Assembly (NCBI RefSeq): GCF_003586285.1 | Contig: NZ_QUBR01000001.1 | Span: 806,001 to 870,000, forward strand | DNA length: 64,000 nt | Direction: 5' to 3' | Source: Aeromicrobium endophyticum | Lineage (GTDB): Bacteria; Actinomycetota; Actinomycetes; Propionibacteriales; Nocardioidaceae | Part shown: in pieces, positions 8,607-16,457 of the stretch | Numbering within the stretch: position 1 is the first letter of the stretch | Layout: each line of letters begins with the position of its first letter | Made by a program: the position numbers and the translations under genes | Notes under the pieces: generated by a model | The model's database searches: none | What the model was told of the DNA's origin: nothing | The model's input: only the letters and a program-made list of their open reading frames with translations

Positions 8607-9394
8607 GCATCCCGACGATCACCGGCGTCGCCCTCGGCGGACGGGCAGACGCGCCGCTGCTGCTGCTCGGCCCGTCCCTCGGCACCTCGGCCACGACCCT
8701 GTGGGCAGCAGCCGCCGACGCGCTGGCAGCCGACTTCCGGGTCGTCGGCTGGGAGCTCCCCGGTCACGGTCACGGGGCGCCCACCTCCGTCCCCTTCACG
8801 ATGGCCGACCTGGCCCGGGGCGTGCTCGCGCTGGCCGACGAGCTCGCCGGCGACAGTGCGTTCCACCTCGCCGGCGACTCGGTCGGAGGTGCCGTCACGC
8901 TGCAGCTCGCGCTCGACGCGCCCTCACGCGTGCTCACCGCGGCGGTGCTGTGCTCCGGCGCCCGCATCGGATCCCCCGACACCTGGCACGAGCGCGCGGC
9001 CACGGTGCGCGCTTCTGGCACCGGTGCCGTCGTGGCCGGCTCGGCCCAGCGGTGGTTCGCACCCGGCTTCCTCGACCGCGAGCCCGCTCGCGGCTCGGCC
9101 CTGCTCCACGCCCTGCAGGGCGCCGACGCGGAGTCGTACGCGCTGGTGTGCGAGGCGCTGGCCGCCTTCGACGTGACCGAGCGGTTGCCCGAGATCTCCG
9201 CGCCCGTGCTGGCCGTCGCCGGCGAGCGCGACGTGCCCACGCCGCCGTCGAGCCTTCGCACCGTCGCCGACGGCGTGCGGCACGGCCGACTCGTCGTGCT
9301 CGACGACGTCGCCCACCTCGCCCCTGCCGAGGCCCCCCACGAGGTGGCCCGGCTCCTGATCGACCACGCCGGAGGCGGACGCACCCATGACTGA
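8603..9394 (+). CDS. pcaD: 3-oxoadipate enol-lactonase
   Basis: A 263-aa alpha/beta hydrolase. The nucleophile elbow is GDSVGG, the late acidic region is AVAGERDVPTP and the catalytic His is in DDVAHLAPAE. In this operon it hydrolyses 3-oxoadipate enol-lactone to 3-oxoadipate. In many actinobacteria the lactonase and the decarboxylase are one fused PcaL chain; here they are separate genes overlapping by 8 bp (9387-9394), as if the fusion junction were unresolved. The start at 8603 overlaps the pcaB stop and has GGAGGGAG upstream. Confidence 0.92.
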   Translation: MSIPTITGVALGGRADAPLLLLGPSLGTSATTLWAAAADALAADFRVVGWELPGHGHGAPTSVPFTMADLARGVLALADELAGDSAFHLAGDSVGGAVTLQLALDAPSRVLTAAVLCSGARIGSPDTWHERAATVRASGTGAVVAGSAQRWFAPGFLDREPARGSALLHALQGADAESYALVCEALAAFDVTERLPEISAPVLAVAGERDVPTPPSSLRTVADGVRHGRLVVLDDVAHLAPAEAPHEVARLLIDHAGGGRTHD

Positions 9395-9812
9395 GCAGCC
9401 CACGAACGAGCCCGCGACGGAGCAGCCGCGCACGACCCGAGAGGTCCACGACGCCGGCATGGTCGTCCGCCGCGAGGTGCTCGGCGACGCGCACGTCGAC
9501 CGCGCGGTGGCCGCCACCACGCCGTTCACGGCCGACTTCCAAGAGCTCATCACGCAGTACGCGTGGGGCAGCATCTGGACGCGTCCCGGCCTCGACCGTC
9601 GCAGCCGGTCGCTCATCACCCTCACGGCGCTCGTCGCCCGAGGGCATCACGACGAGCTGGCGATGCACGTCCGCGCGGCCCGGCGCAACGGGCTCACCCC
9701 CGACGAGATCGGCGAGCTGCTGCTCCAGACGGCGATCTACTGCGGCGTTCCCGATGCGAACAGCGCCTTCCGCATCGCCCAAGAGGTGCTCGCCGAGACC
9801 GGCGACGCATGA
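9387..9812 (+). CDS. pcaC: 4-carboxymuconolactone decarboxylase
   Basis: A 141-aa AhpD-fold protein with the PcaC segments TRPGLDRRSRSLITLTALVA and ELAMHVRAARRNGLTPDEI, and the late IYCGVPDANSAF. It removes the carboxyl group from 4-carboxymuconolactone to give 3-oxoadipate enol-lactone. The reading frame begins inside the end of pcaD (8-bp overlap), so it depends on coupled translation. Its N-terminus is rich in Glu, Pro and Thr and probably unstructured. Confidence 0.92.
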   Translation: MTEQPTNEPATEQPRTTREVHDAGMVVRREVLGDAHVDRAVAATTPFTADFQELITQYAWGSIWTRPGLDRRSRSLITLTALVARGHHDELAMHVRAARRNGLTPDEIGELLLQTAIYCGVPDANSAFRIAQEVLAETGDA

Positions 9813-9834
9813 CTCACCTCACTACGGTGATCCC

Positions 9835-10617
9835 ATGACCGAACGAGCCGCGCCGGGCGACCAGTTCGTGCAGTCGCTCGCACGTGGCCTCGAGGTCATC
9901 GTCTCGTTCGACGACGAGCACCCCGAGATGACGCTGGCCCAGGTCGCGACGCGCACGGGCTACAGCCGGGCCACGGCCCGGCGCTTCCTGCACACGCTGG
10001 TCGAGCTCGGCTACATGCGCACCGACGGCAAGACCTTCAGCCTCACCCCGCAGGTGCTGCGGCTCGGCACCGCGTACCTGTCGGGCCTGGGCCTGCCCCA
10101 GATCGCCCAGCCACACCTCGAACGACTGTCCGCCCGGCTCGGCGAGTCGACCTCGGCCGCCGTGCTCGACGGCACGGACATCGTCTACATCGCCCGCGTC
10201 GCGACCCGGCGCATCATGAGCGTCGGCATCGCGGTGGGCACCCGCTTCCCGGCGTACGCCACGTCGATGGGCCGCGTGCTGCTGGCGGCGCTCGACGGCG
10301 ACGACCTCGAGGCCTATCTCTCCGCGGCCGACCTGCGGCCGCTCACCCCCCGCACGATCCACGACCCCGCGGCGCTGCGACGCGAGATCGACCACGTGCG
10401 CGCCCAGGGGTGGGCCCTGGTCGACCAGGAGCTCGAGCGCGGTCTCACGTCGTTGGCCGCCCCCGTGGTCGACGGCACCGGGCGCACCGTCGCGGCGCTC
10501 AACGTCTCGACGGCGACCGTCGACGGCACCCCGCAGATCGCCGCGGCCACGACCCCGCTGCTGGAGAGCGCCGCCGCGATCGGCGCCGACCTGGCCGCGC
10601 AGGACGTCACCGGCTGA
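9835..10617 (+). CDS. pcaR: IclR-family regulator of the beta-ketoadipate pathway
   Basis: A 260-aa protein with the PcaR/PobR-branch layout: the N-terminal FVQSLARGLEVIVSFDDEHP, an HTH (TLAQVATRTGYSRATARRFL), and an effector domain containing ATSMGRVLLAAL. It lies 22 bp after pcaC on the same strand, so it is probably transcribed with the genes it controls. PcaR proteins usually activate pca genes in response to 3-oxoadipate or protocatechuate; that effector is knowledge of the family, not visible here. It converges on vanB, with 36 bp between stops and no obvious hairpin. Confidence 0.88.
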   Translation: MTERAAPGDQFVQSLARGLEVIVSFDDEHPEMTLAQVATRTGYSRATARRFLHTLVELGYMRTDGKTFSLTPQVLRLGTAYLSGLGLPQIAQPHLERLSARLGESTSAAVLDGTDIVYIARVATRRIMSVGIAVGTRFPAYATSMGRVLLAALDGDDLEAYLSAADLRPLTPRTIHDPAALRREIDHVRAQGWALVDQELERGLTSLAAPVVDGTGRTVAALNVSTATVDGTPQIAAATTPLLESAAAIGADLAAQDVTG

Positions 10618-10653
10618 GGGTCGCCTCCACACGCGCCCCCACGCTGGTCGAGG

Positions 10654-11649
10654 TCAGAGCGTGAGCGTCAGACGCCCCGTCCCGGCGTCGCCGTCCTCGG
10701 GTGCGGCGATCCGCGAGACGCAGATGCACAGCGTCTCGTCGGTGGCCTTCTCGTCGTCGCTGAGGAAGACGTCGCGGTGGTCGACGCGGCCTCGCACCGA
10801 CGAGATCGTGACCTCGCAGAGACCGCACTCACCCTTGCGGCAGTCGTACATCATGTCGGCGCCGGCGGCCGCCAGCGCCTCGAGCAGGCTGGCGTCGGAC
10901 GCCACCACCGTGCTGAGCCCGAGCTCGGGGATCTCGACCTCGAACGCCTCGGGCTCGAACCACCCGCTGCTGCCGAACGTCTCGAACCGCAGGTCGGCGA
11001 TCGGCCTGCCGTGCGAGAGCCAGGAGCGTCGCACGGCATCCATGAGCCGGATCGGGCCGCACATGTAGACCTCGGCGCGGCCGTCGTCCGGCAGGTCCGC
11101 CACGAGCGACTCGACGTCGAGCCCCGTGCCCTCGTCGTCGACCCGCAGCTCGAGCCGGTCTCCGTGCAGCGCGGCGAGCTCGTCCACGTACGCCATCTGA
11201 GCGCGCGAGCGCCCCACGTACACGAAGCGGTAGTCCTGCCCCAGGCGGTGGAGCACCCGGCCCATCTCGATGACGGCGGTGATGCCGACGCCTGCGGCCA
11301 GCACCACGTAGCGGTGCGCGCCGTGCCGCAGCTCGAAGTTCTGCAGCGGCTGCGTGCACTCGATCTCGTCGCCCTCGACGAGTCCGTGCATGAAGACCGA
11401 CCCGCCACGCGAGGCCTGCGCACGCATGACCGACACCGTCAGGCGCGAGCCGTCGGCGCTGGACTCCACGATCGAGTACGAGCGGACGTCCTCGCCCTTG
11501 GGCGTGCGCACGCGGACGTCGACATGGGTGCCGGGGGCGGCCCTGCGGCCAGCCGGTCGCTCGAACGTCACGCGCCGGATGCGGTCGGTGACCGGACGGG
11601 ACTCCACGACCCGTGCCGTGGTCCAGGCAGGACGGGGGTCGGAGCTCAT
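10654..11649 (-). CDS. vanB: Vanillate O-demethylase reductase subunit
   Basis: A 331-aa class IA oxygenase reductase: an N-terminal ferredoxin-NADP reductase-type FMN/NAD(P)H domain (RSYSIVESS, AAGVGITAVIEMG) followed by a C-terminal plant-type [2Fe-2S] domain with cysteines in DCRKGECGLCEV and LCICVS. This order matches VanB. It passes electrons from NAD(P)H to VanA. Its ATG overlaps the vanA stop as ATGA, so the pair is one transcript. The N-terminus is about 10 residues longer than usual. Confidence 0.9.
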   Translation of the reverse strand: MSSDPRPAWTTARVVESRPVTDRIRRVTFERPAGRRAAPGTHVDVRVRTPKGEDVRSYSIVESSADGSRLTVSVMRAQASRGGSVFMHGLVEGDEIECTQPLQNFELRHGAHRYVVLAAGVGITAVIEMGRVLHRLGQDYRFVYVGRSRAQMAYVDELAALHGDRLELRVDDEGTGLDVESLVADLPDDGRAEVYMCGPIRLMDAVRRSWLSHGRPIADLRFETFGSSGWFEPEAFEVEIPELGLSTVVASDASLLEALAAAGADMMYDCRKGECGLCEVTISSVRGRVDHRDVFLSDDEKATDETLCICVSRIAAPEDGDAGTGRLTLTL

Positions 11650-12782
11650 CGCTCGGCCGCTCCGATGCCGGTCAGGTCACGGGCGCTGAGCGGATCCTCG
11701 CCCCGCTCCTCGGCCGCCAGCATCCGGTCGAGGATGCGGCGCACCCACATGCCGCCCGCGTCGATGTTGAGGCTGTAGAACTCGTGGTCCGGGTTGGCGT
11801 CGATCGCCGCCTGCTGCGCCTGGAGCATGACCTCGTCCTCGCCGAACACCCCGTGGACGCCGTTGCGCAGCTGGGTCGTGATGGTCTGGCTCTCGAGCCT
11901 GTAGTTGCGCATGAAGGCCCAGAAGTAGTGCGACGACCGGTCGGTCTCGGGCGTGATGGTGTTCATGACGTAGCCGTTGACGCCCTGGCTGCGGTCGCCC
12001 TGGTCGGCGCCCGTGCCGGCCTTGGCGACGCCGACGTCGATGCAGATCGTCGACGGGGCGTAGTAGTGGATGATCTGCCACCGGTCGACCAGGCCGTCGA
12101 AATCGGGGAACTTGTCGCGCATGTTCCTGCGCCAGAACGGCGGCGGCTCGACCTCGTGCATCCACCGGGTCACGGTGACGCTGCCGTCGTCCTCGAGCTT
12201 GGTGTGGAAGCCCGACTCGCTCAGCTCGGCCTGGCCGAGGCTCGCGCCGTGCACGAACTCCTCGTGCGTCAGGTCCATCAGGTTGTCGAGGATCAGCTGG
12301 TAGTTGCAGGCGGCGTGGATCGTCTCACCGTCACCCGCCCACTCCGGCGACGACATCTGGCTCATGTCGGGGATGAGGTCCGGATCGGCCAGGGTCATGT
12401 CGCCCGGCCACACCCACAGGTAGCGGTAGCGCTCGACCACGGGGTACGACGGCACCATCGCGCTGGGGTTGACCGTCTGCTGCGCCGGCATCGAGGTGCA
12501 CCGACCCGTGGAGTTGTAGCGCAGCCCGTGGTACGGGCACTGGATCTCGTCGGAGCCGACGAGCGTGCCCATCGAGAGGGGCGCCAGGCGGTGCCAGCAG
12601 GCGTCGGCGAGGGCCACGGGACGGTTGTCGGTCGTGCGGTAGAGCACCATCGACTTCCCGGCGATCGTCCGCGACATCGGCTCCTTCGCCGTCACCTCGT
12701 GGTCCCACGCCACGGCGTACCAGGCGTTGAGCGGGTGGGGGAAGATCTTGGCGGTGACGGTCTCGTGGGTCTCGAGCGACAT
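11646..12782 (-). CDS. vanA: Vanillate O-demethylase oxygenase subunit
   Basis: A 378-aa Rieske oxygenase. The Rieske centre ligands are C62-x-H64 and C82-x2-H85 (CWHRLAPLS, CPYHG), and the mononuclear iron site is in NLMDLTHEEFVHG. The opening PHPLNAWYAVAWDHEV is typical of VanA, which oxidatively demethylates vanillate to protocatechuate and formaldehyde. The ATG at 12782 follows GAAGGAGG; an upstream in-frame codon is ignored because it would run through the operator candidate at 12843-12857. The IclR gene lies directly upstream on the same strand. Demethylation of related methoxybenzoates such as syringate cannot be excluded. Confidence 0.9.
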   Translation of the reverse strand: MSLETHETVTAKIFPHPLNAWYAVAWDHEVTAKEPMSRTIAGKSMVLYRTTDNRPVALADACWHRLAPLSMGTLVGSDEIQCPYHGLRYNSTGRCTSMPAQQTVNPSAMVPSYPVVERYRYLWVWPGDMTLADPDLIPDMSQMSSPEWAGDGETIHAACNYQLILDNLMDLTHEEFVHGASLGQAELSESGFHTKLEDDGSVTVTRWMHEVEPPPFWRRNMRDKFPDFDGLVDRWQIIHYYAPSTICIDVGVAKAGTGADQGDRSQGVNGYVMNTITPETDRSSHYFWAFMRNYRLESQTITTQLRNGVHGVFGEDEVMLQAQQAAIDANPDHEFYSLNIDAGGMWVRRILDRMLAAEERGEDPLSARDLTGIGAAER

Positions 12783-12842
12783 GGGGCCTCCTTCAATCGG
12801 CTCCTCAGTCTCCTTCCGCGCGTGTGACACGGACCACGCGTT

Positions 12843-12857
12843 TTTCATTGACTGGAA
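12843..12857. promoter_or_regulatory. IclR-type operator candidate 3 (vanA promoter)
   Basis: TTTCATTGACTGGAA. Compared on the same strand with the complements of the copies at 3670-3684 and 5975-5989, it keeps TTTC, a central A and GGAA, with mostly like-for-like changes between. It sits 61 bp upstream of vanA in the gap after the IclR gene. Confidence 0.5.
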
Positions 12858-12863
12858 GGATCG

Positions 12864-13622
12864 TCACTCAGTGGACGGCGGACCCGCGCCGAGCGCACGG
12901 GAGATGCCCTGCGCGGCGGTCAGCACGTACGGTGCCAGCTCGCGCGGCTTGGCCGATCGGGCCTGCACCACGATCGAGACCGCGGCGACGACGTCGCCGG
13001 CCCGGTCGCGGACCGGGGCCGCGACCGAGGTGGCGTCGTCGGTGACGGCCTGCTCGGAGACCGCGTAGCCGCGGCGGCGCACGTCGGCGAGCACCCGCCG
13101 CAGGCGATCGGGCTCGACCACCGTGCCGGCGGTGTAGCGCGGCAGGGGTCCGGCCAGCACCTGCTCCTGGATCTCGGCCGGCGCGTGGGCCAGCAGCACC
13201 AGGCCGACCCCCGTGGCGTGCAGGTGGAAGCGTCCGCCCACCCGTGTCAGCACGGGCACCGCCTGGCGCCCGGCGATGCGCTCGACGAACACCAGCTCGA
13301 GGTCGTCGCGGACCGCCAGCTGCACGTTCTGCCGGGTGACGACGTACAGGTCCTCCATGAACGGCAGGGCCGACTCGCGCAGGCCCGGGGCCCGCGGGGC
13401 CAACGAGCCGACCTCCCACAGGCGCAGGCCGATCCGGTAGCGACCCGACCCGACGCGCTCCAGGGCGCCCCACTCGACCAGCTCCGCCGCCCGACGGTGC
13501 GCCGTGGGGACGCTGATGCCGGCGCGGCGCGCGAGCTCGCTGAGCGTCAGCTCGGCGTGATCGGCGTCGAAGGCGCCGAGCATCGCCAACACCTTGCTGG
13601 TCACGCTCGAGCTCGACACCAC
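12864..13622 (-). CDS. IclR-family transcriptional regulator, next to vanAB
   Basis: A 252-aa protein similar in layout and wording to the regulator at 5221-5967: HTH TLSELARRAGISVPTAHRRA, then LWEVGSLAPRAPGLRESALPF and the effector domain HATGVGLVLLAHAP. The two look like paralogues. Translation begins at GTG 13622 or the adjacent GTG 13619. It lies upstream of vanAB on the same strand, which suggests it responds to vanillate or a related acid and controls vanAB through the operator candidate at 12843-12857. Repressor versus activator cannot be told. Confidence 0.85.
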   Translation of the reverse strand: MVSSSSVTSKVLAMLGAFDADHAELTLSELARRAGISVPTAHRRAAELVEWGALERVGSGRYRIGLRLWEVGSLAPRAPGLRESALPFMEDLYVVTRQNVQLAVRDDLELVFVERIAGRQAVPVLTRVGGRFHLHATGVGLVLLAHAPAEIQEQVLAGPLPRYTAGTVVEPDRLRRVLADVRRRGYAVSEQAVTDDATSVAAPVRDRAGDVVAAVSIVVQARSAKPRELAPYVLTAAQGISRALGAGPPSTE

Positions 13623-13670
13623 GCCACCGTACTGGGCGAGGTGCCCTGGTCGTCGTCCCGCGCGGTCAGC

Positions 13671-14408
13671 TCACCGGTAGCCGCCGTCGCCCAGACCGGC
13701 ATCCTCCTCGGTGTCGTTCCTGCGCCTGACGCGCTCCCACGCGTACGAGACGACGAAGCGGATGGGACCCGCGTCGCCCCACTGCTGCGAGTGGCGCTCC
13801 TCGTGGTGCAGCAACCGGCCGAGGGCGAGCCGGCCCGCGTACGTCGTGCTGTCCTTGCGCTGGTGGCGAGACCTTCCGGACACGACCACCTCGCGCAGCT
13901 CCGCCACGGGGTCGTCGAGGCCGCGGATGTTGAGCAGGAAGAGGTCGCCGTACGTCGTGCCGCCCCTCTGGGCGAAGAGCCCCAGCAACCGGTTGCCGCC
14001 CAGGCCCATCAGCGTCCCGTGAGGCGTCGTGACCATGCGTCCGCCGGCGCGGTGCACGAGTGGCACGAGGCGTGCGTACGTCCAGTCGTTGACCGCCTGG
14101 CGCTCGAGGATGCGCTGCACCTCGGCGGCCGAGTACGGGGTCTCCTCGACGTCGTTGACCGGGCTGGTCGCGCCGTAGCCGGTGCCGGCGTCGAGCACGT
14201 ACGTCATCAGGACGGCACGCCGGGCGTCGACGGGTCCGATGTCGGCCGGCAGCACGAAGAACGACGCGCCGAGAGGGTCGGTGATCTCGTCGAGCCCGTC
14301 CAGCACCGCGAAGTCGGCCGGTCCGATGTCGTGGCGTCGGACGATGTCGTCGATCGTCGCGCGGGCGACGCCGCGCCGCGCCGCGTTCTCGAGCCACCGC
14401 CCGTGCAA
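13671..14408 (-). CDS. Unrecognised protein with an HExxH zinc-protease-like motif
   Basis: A 245-aa soluble protein I do not recognise. Near residues 204-211 it has LLHHEERHSQQW, which contains HEERH, the HExxH pattern used by zinc peptidases. The rest shows no signal peptide and no membrane helix; repeated Gly-rich turns (GTLMGLGGNRLLGLF) suggest a beta-rich core. It starts at a TTG 10 bp after the desaturase stop, so it is probably co-translated with that gene. No other start is available in frame upstream. The motif alone does not prove peptidase activity. Confidence 0.6.
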   Translation of the reverse strand: MHGRWLENAARRGVARATIDDIVRRHDIGPADFAVLDGLDEITDPLGASFFVLPADIGPVDARRAVLMTYVLDAGTGYGATSPVNDVEETPYSAAEVQRILERQAVNDWTYARLVPLVHRAGGRMVTTPHGTLMGLGGNRLLGLFAQRGGTTYGDLFLLNIRGLDDPVAELREVVVSGRSRHQRKDSTTYAGRLALGRLLHHEERHSQQWGDAGPIRFVVSYAWERVRRRNDTEEDAGLGDGGYR

Positions 14409-14418
14409 CGGCGGGCTC

Positions 14419-15507
14419 TCAGCCGCGCAGCTGCGCGGCCAGCGGGCAGTCGAACGGGTCGCGGGCGCGGATGCCGACGTTGTTGAGGTAGTCGACCACG
14501 ATGGCGTAGGACTGGAAGAGCCCGACCTCCATGTAGTCGACGCCGATCTTCTCGCAGTGCGCCTTGACGAACGGCTGCGCCTTGCGCAGGTTGCACCGTG
14601 GCATGTTCGGGAACAGGTGGTGCTCGATCTGGTAGTTCAGCCCGCCCATCGCCCAGTCGACGACGGGGTTGCCCCGCACGTTGCGCGACACCATCACCTG
14701 GCGGCGCAGGAAGTCGAGCTTCATCTCGGGCGGGATGATCGGCATGCCCTTGTGCGCCGGCGCGAACGAGGCGCCGAGGCAGAAGCCGAACACCGCCATC
14801 TGCACGGCGAAGAACGCGGCCGCCTTGCCGATCGGCAGGAACGCCAGCAGCACCGCGACGTACGCGGCCAATCGCACCACCACGAGCCACAGCTCGGTGC
14901 GGCGCCACGGCTGGTTGGAGGTCTTGTCGCGCGCGGCGCGGATGCTCTCGGCGTGCAGGTTGAGGCCCTCGAGCGTCAGCAGTGGGAAGAACAGCCACCC
15001 CTGACGCTTGACGAACCAGCCCGCGAACCCGGTCGTGCGCTGCGCGACGATGCCCGGGGTGAAGGCGATGGCGCCTGGACCGATGTCGGGGTCGTAGCCC
15101 TCGAGGTTGGGACCCTTGTGGTGCATGTTGTGCTTGGCGCGCCACCACGCGAAGCTCAGCCCGGCGAAGCCGCCCGCCAGGATGCGCGCGGTCCACGAGT
15201 TCCACGACGCCGACGCGAACATCTGGCGGTGGGCCGCGTCGTGGCCGAGGAAGCCGAACTGCGTCACGATGACGCCCAAGGCCGCAGCGAGGATCAGCTG
15301 GAACCAGGAGTTGCCCAGCCAGAAGAAGCCAGCCCAGATCGCGAAGAACGCACCGACGTGCACCGCGATCTGCCACCAGTAGTAACCGTGCTTGCGCTCG
15401 AGAAGACCCTCGTCCTTCACCGTCCGCATGAGATCGGTGAAGTGGCTGACGTAGACGTCAGGTCGCGTCGCTCGTTCGGTGGTCGCGGAGTCCGCTTGAG
15501 TCGTCAT
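14419..15507 (-). CDS. Membrane fatty-acid (acyl-CoA) desaturase
   Basis: A 362-aa di-iron membrane desaturase. Its three His boxes are intact: HDAAHR, HNMHH and QIEHH, the last being the front-end/linoleoyl-CoA-type third box with Q. Hydrophobic spans around residues 47-90 and 195-235 bracket the boxes. It should insert a double bond into a fatty acyl chain using O2 and a separate electron donor. No cytochrome b5 domain is present, so a ferredoxin or oxidoreductase elsewhere is needed. It lies beside the mce operon and precedes the HExxH gene. Regiospecificity cannot be read from the sequence. Confidence 0.88.
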   Translation of the reverse strand: MTTQADSATTERATRPDVYVSHFTDLMRTVKDEGLLERKHGYYWWQIAVHVGAFFAIWAGFFWLGNSWFQLILAAALGVIVTQFGFLGHDAAHRQMFASASWNSWTARILAGGFAGLSFAWWRAKHNMHHKGPNLEGYDPDIGPGAIAFTPGIVAQRTTGFAGWFVKRQGWLFFPLLTLEGLNLHAESIRAARDKTSNQPWRRTELWLVVVRLAAYVAVLLAFLPIGKAAAFFAVQMAVFGFCLGASFAPAHKGMPIIPPEMKLDFLRRQVMVSRNVRGNPVVDWAMGGLNYQIEHHLFPNMPRCNLRKAQPFVKAHCEKIGVDYMEVGLFQSYAIVVDYLNNVGIRARDPFDCPLAAQLRG

Positions 15508-15635
15508 CGGCCGCCCCTCTCGGGCTGGTCGCTCGAAGGACCGGAACGGCCGCGGCGAGACGTGCCCTTCGAGTGTGACACGACCGAGACCTCCGCGGGC
15601 GGCCGAAGACCGTGAACTTCGTGAGAAGGTCGCGC

Positions 15636-15872
15636 CTACTCCAGGACGAGCAGGAGGTCGCCGCCCTCGGCGTTCTGCGGGCCGGCGATGGCGAGGCGGG
15701 CGACGGTCCCGGCCATCGGCGCGGTGACGGCAGCCTCCATCTTCATCGCCTCGATCGTCGCGACGGGCTGGCCCGCCGCGACGACGTCTCCCTCGGCCAC
15801 CAGGGCGTGGACGAAGCCCGCGAACGGGACCGCGACGTGGCGCGGATCGCGGGCATCGGCCTTCTGGAGCAC
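15636..15872 (-). CDS. Stand-alone biotinyl (biotin carboxyl carrier) domain protein
   Basis: A 78-aa protein consisting only of a biotin attachment domain with the signature EAMKMEA, whose Lys is biotinylated. The sequence (HVAVPFAGFVHALVAEGD, then GTVARLAIAGPQNAEGGDLL) looks like the extreme C-terminus of pyruvate carboxylase rather than an AccB protein. It starts at GTG 15872 with no clear Shine-Dalgarno, 36 bp after the stop of the Mce-associated gene. No carboxylase catalytic domain is in the window. It could be a carrier acting in trans or a remnant of a lost pyruvate carboxylase gene. Confidence 0.65.
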   Translation of the reverse strand: MLQKADARDPRHVAVPFAGFVHALVAEGDVVAAGQPVATIEAMKMEAAVTAPMAGTVARLAIAGPQNAEGGDLLLVLE

Positions 15873-15908
15873 ACCGGCACGGTACCGCGTGGCGTACCGG
15901 CGTCCGCC

Positions 15909-16457
15909 TCACAACGGCTTGAGGCCGGTGATCTTCCAGGTGCTGCCCTTCTTCTCGGCGGTGACCGCGAGCTGCGCGGCCGAGACGCTGGACTCCTGGT
16001 CGGCGGCCCGCTGGCTCGACTGGTCGAGGAAGACCAGCAGCGTGGCCTTGTCGCCGCGCAGCTCCTTGACGCCGATCGCCTGGACCTGCGCCGTGAGCTT
16101 CAGCTGCTGCCCCGGCGCACGTTGCTGCAGCGAGGCGAACAGCGTGTCGTACTCCGTGCGAGCCTTGCCCGCGAGCACGTCGTCGGCGGCGGCCTCGGTC
16201 GTGGCCGGGTCCTGGTAGTCGTACGTCAGGACGCGTCCGAGCGCCTGCGAGACGCTCGTCTGCACCTGGGCGGTGACCTTGCTGTCGATGATCGCGCCGT
16301 TGTCGGACGGATCGTCGGACCGCAGGTCGAACCAGGTCCACCATCCGACGAGCCCCACCGCCAGCAGGATCGTGGCCAGCGCCAGCGGCACGGCACGGCG
16401 GACGATCGCCGTGCGGCGGGACGCCGTAGGAGTCGATGTCGATGTCGATGTCGTCAT
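15909..16457 (-). CDS. Mce-associated membrane protein
   Basis: A 182-aa protein with a short Thr/Ser-rich cytoplasmic tail, one membrane helix (about residues 21-43, PLALATILLAVGLVGWW) and an extracytoplasmic domain ending WKITGLKPL. This layout and its position after MceF are typical of Mce-associated (Mas) proteins, which in mycobacteria stabilise Mce transporters. It is the last clear member of the mce operon and overlaps the previous gene by ATGA. It resembles its upstream neighbour, so the pair likely arose by duplication. Confidence 0.8.
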   Translation of the reverse strand: MTTSTSTSTPTASRRTAIVRRAVPLALATILLAVGLVGWWTWFDLRSDDPSDNGAIIDSKVTAQVQTSVSQALGRVLTYDYQDPATTEAAADDVLAGKARTEYDTLFASLQQRAPGQQLKLTAQVQAIGVKELRGDKATLLVFLDQSSQRAADQESSVSAAQLAVTAEKKGSTWKITGLKPL

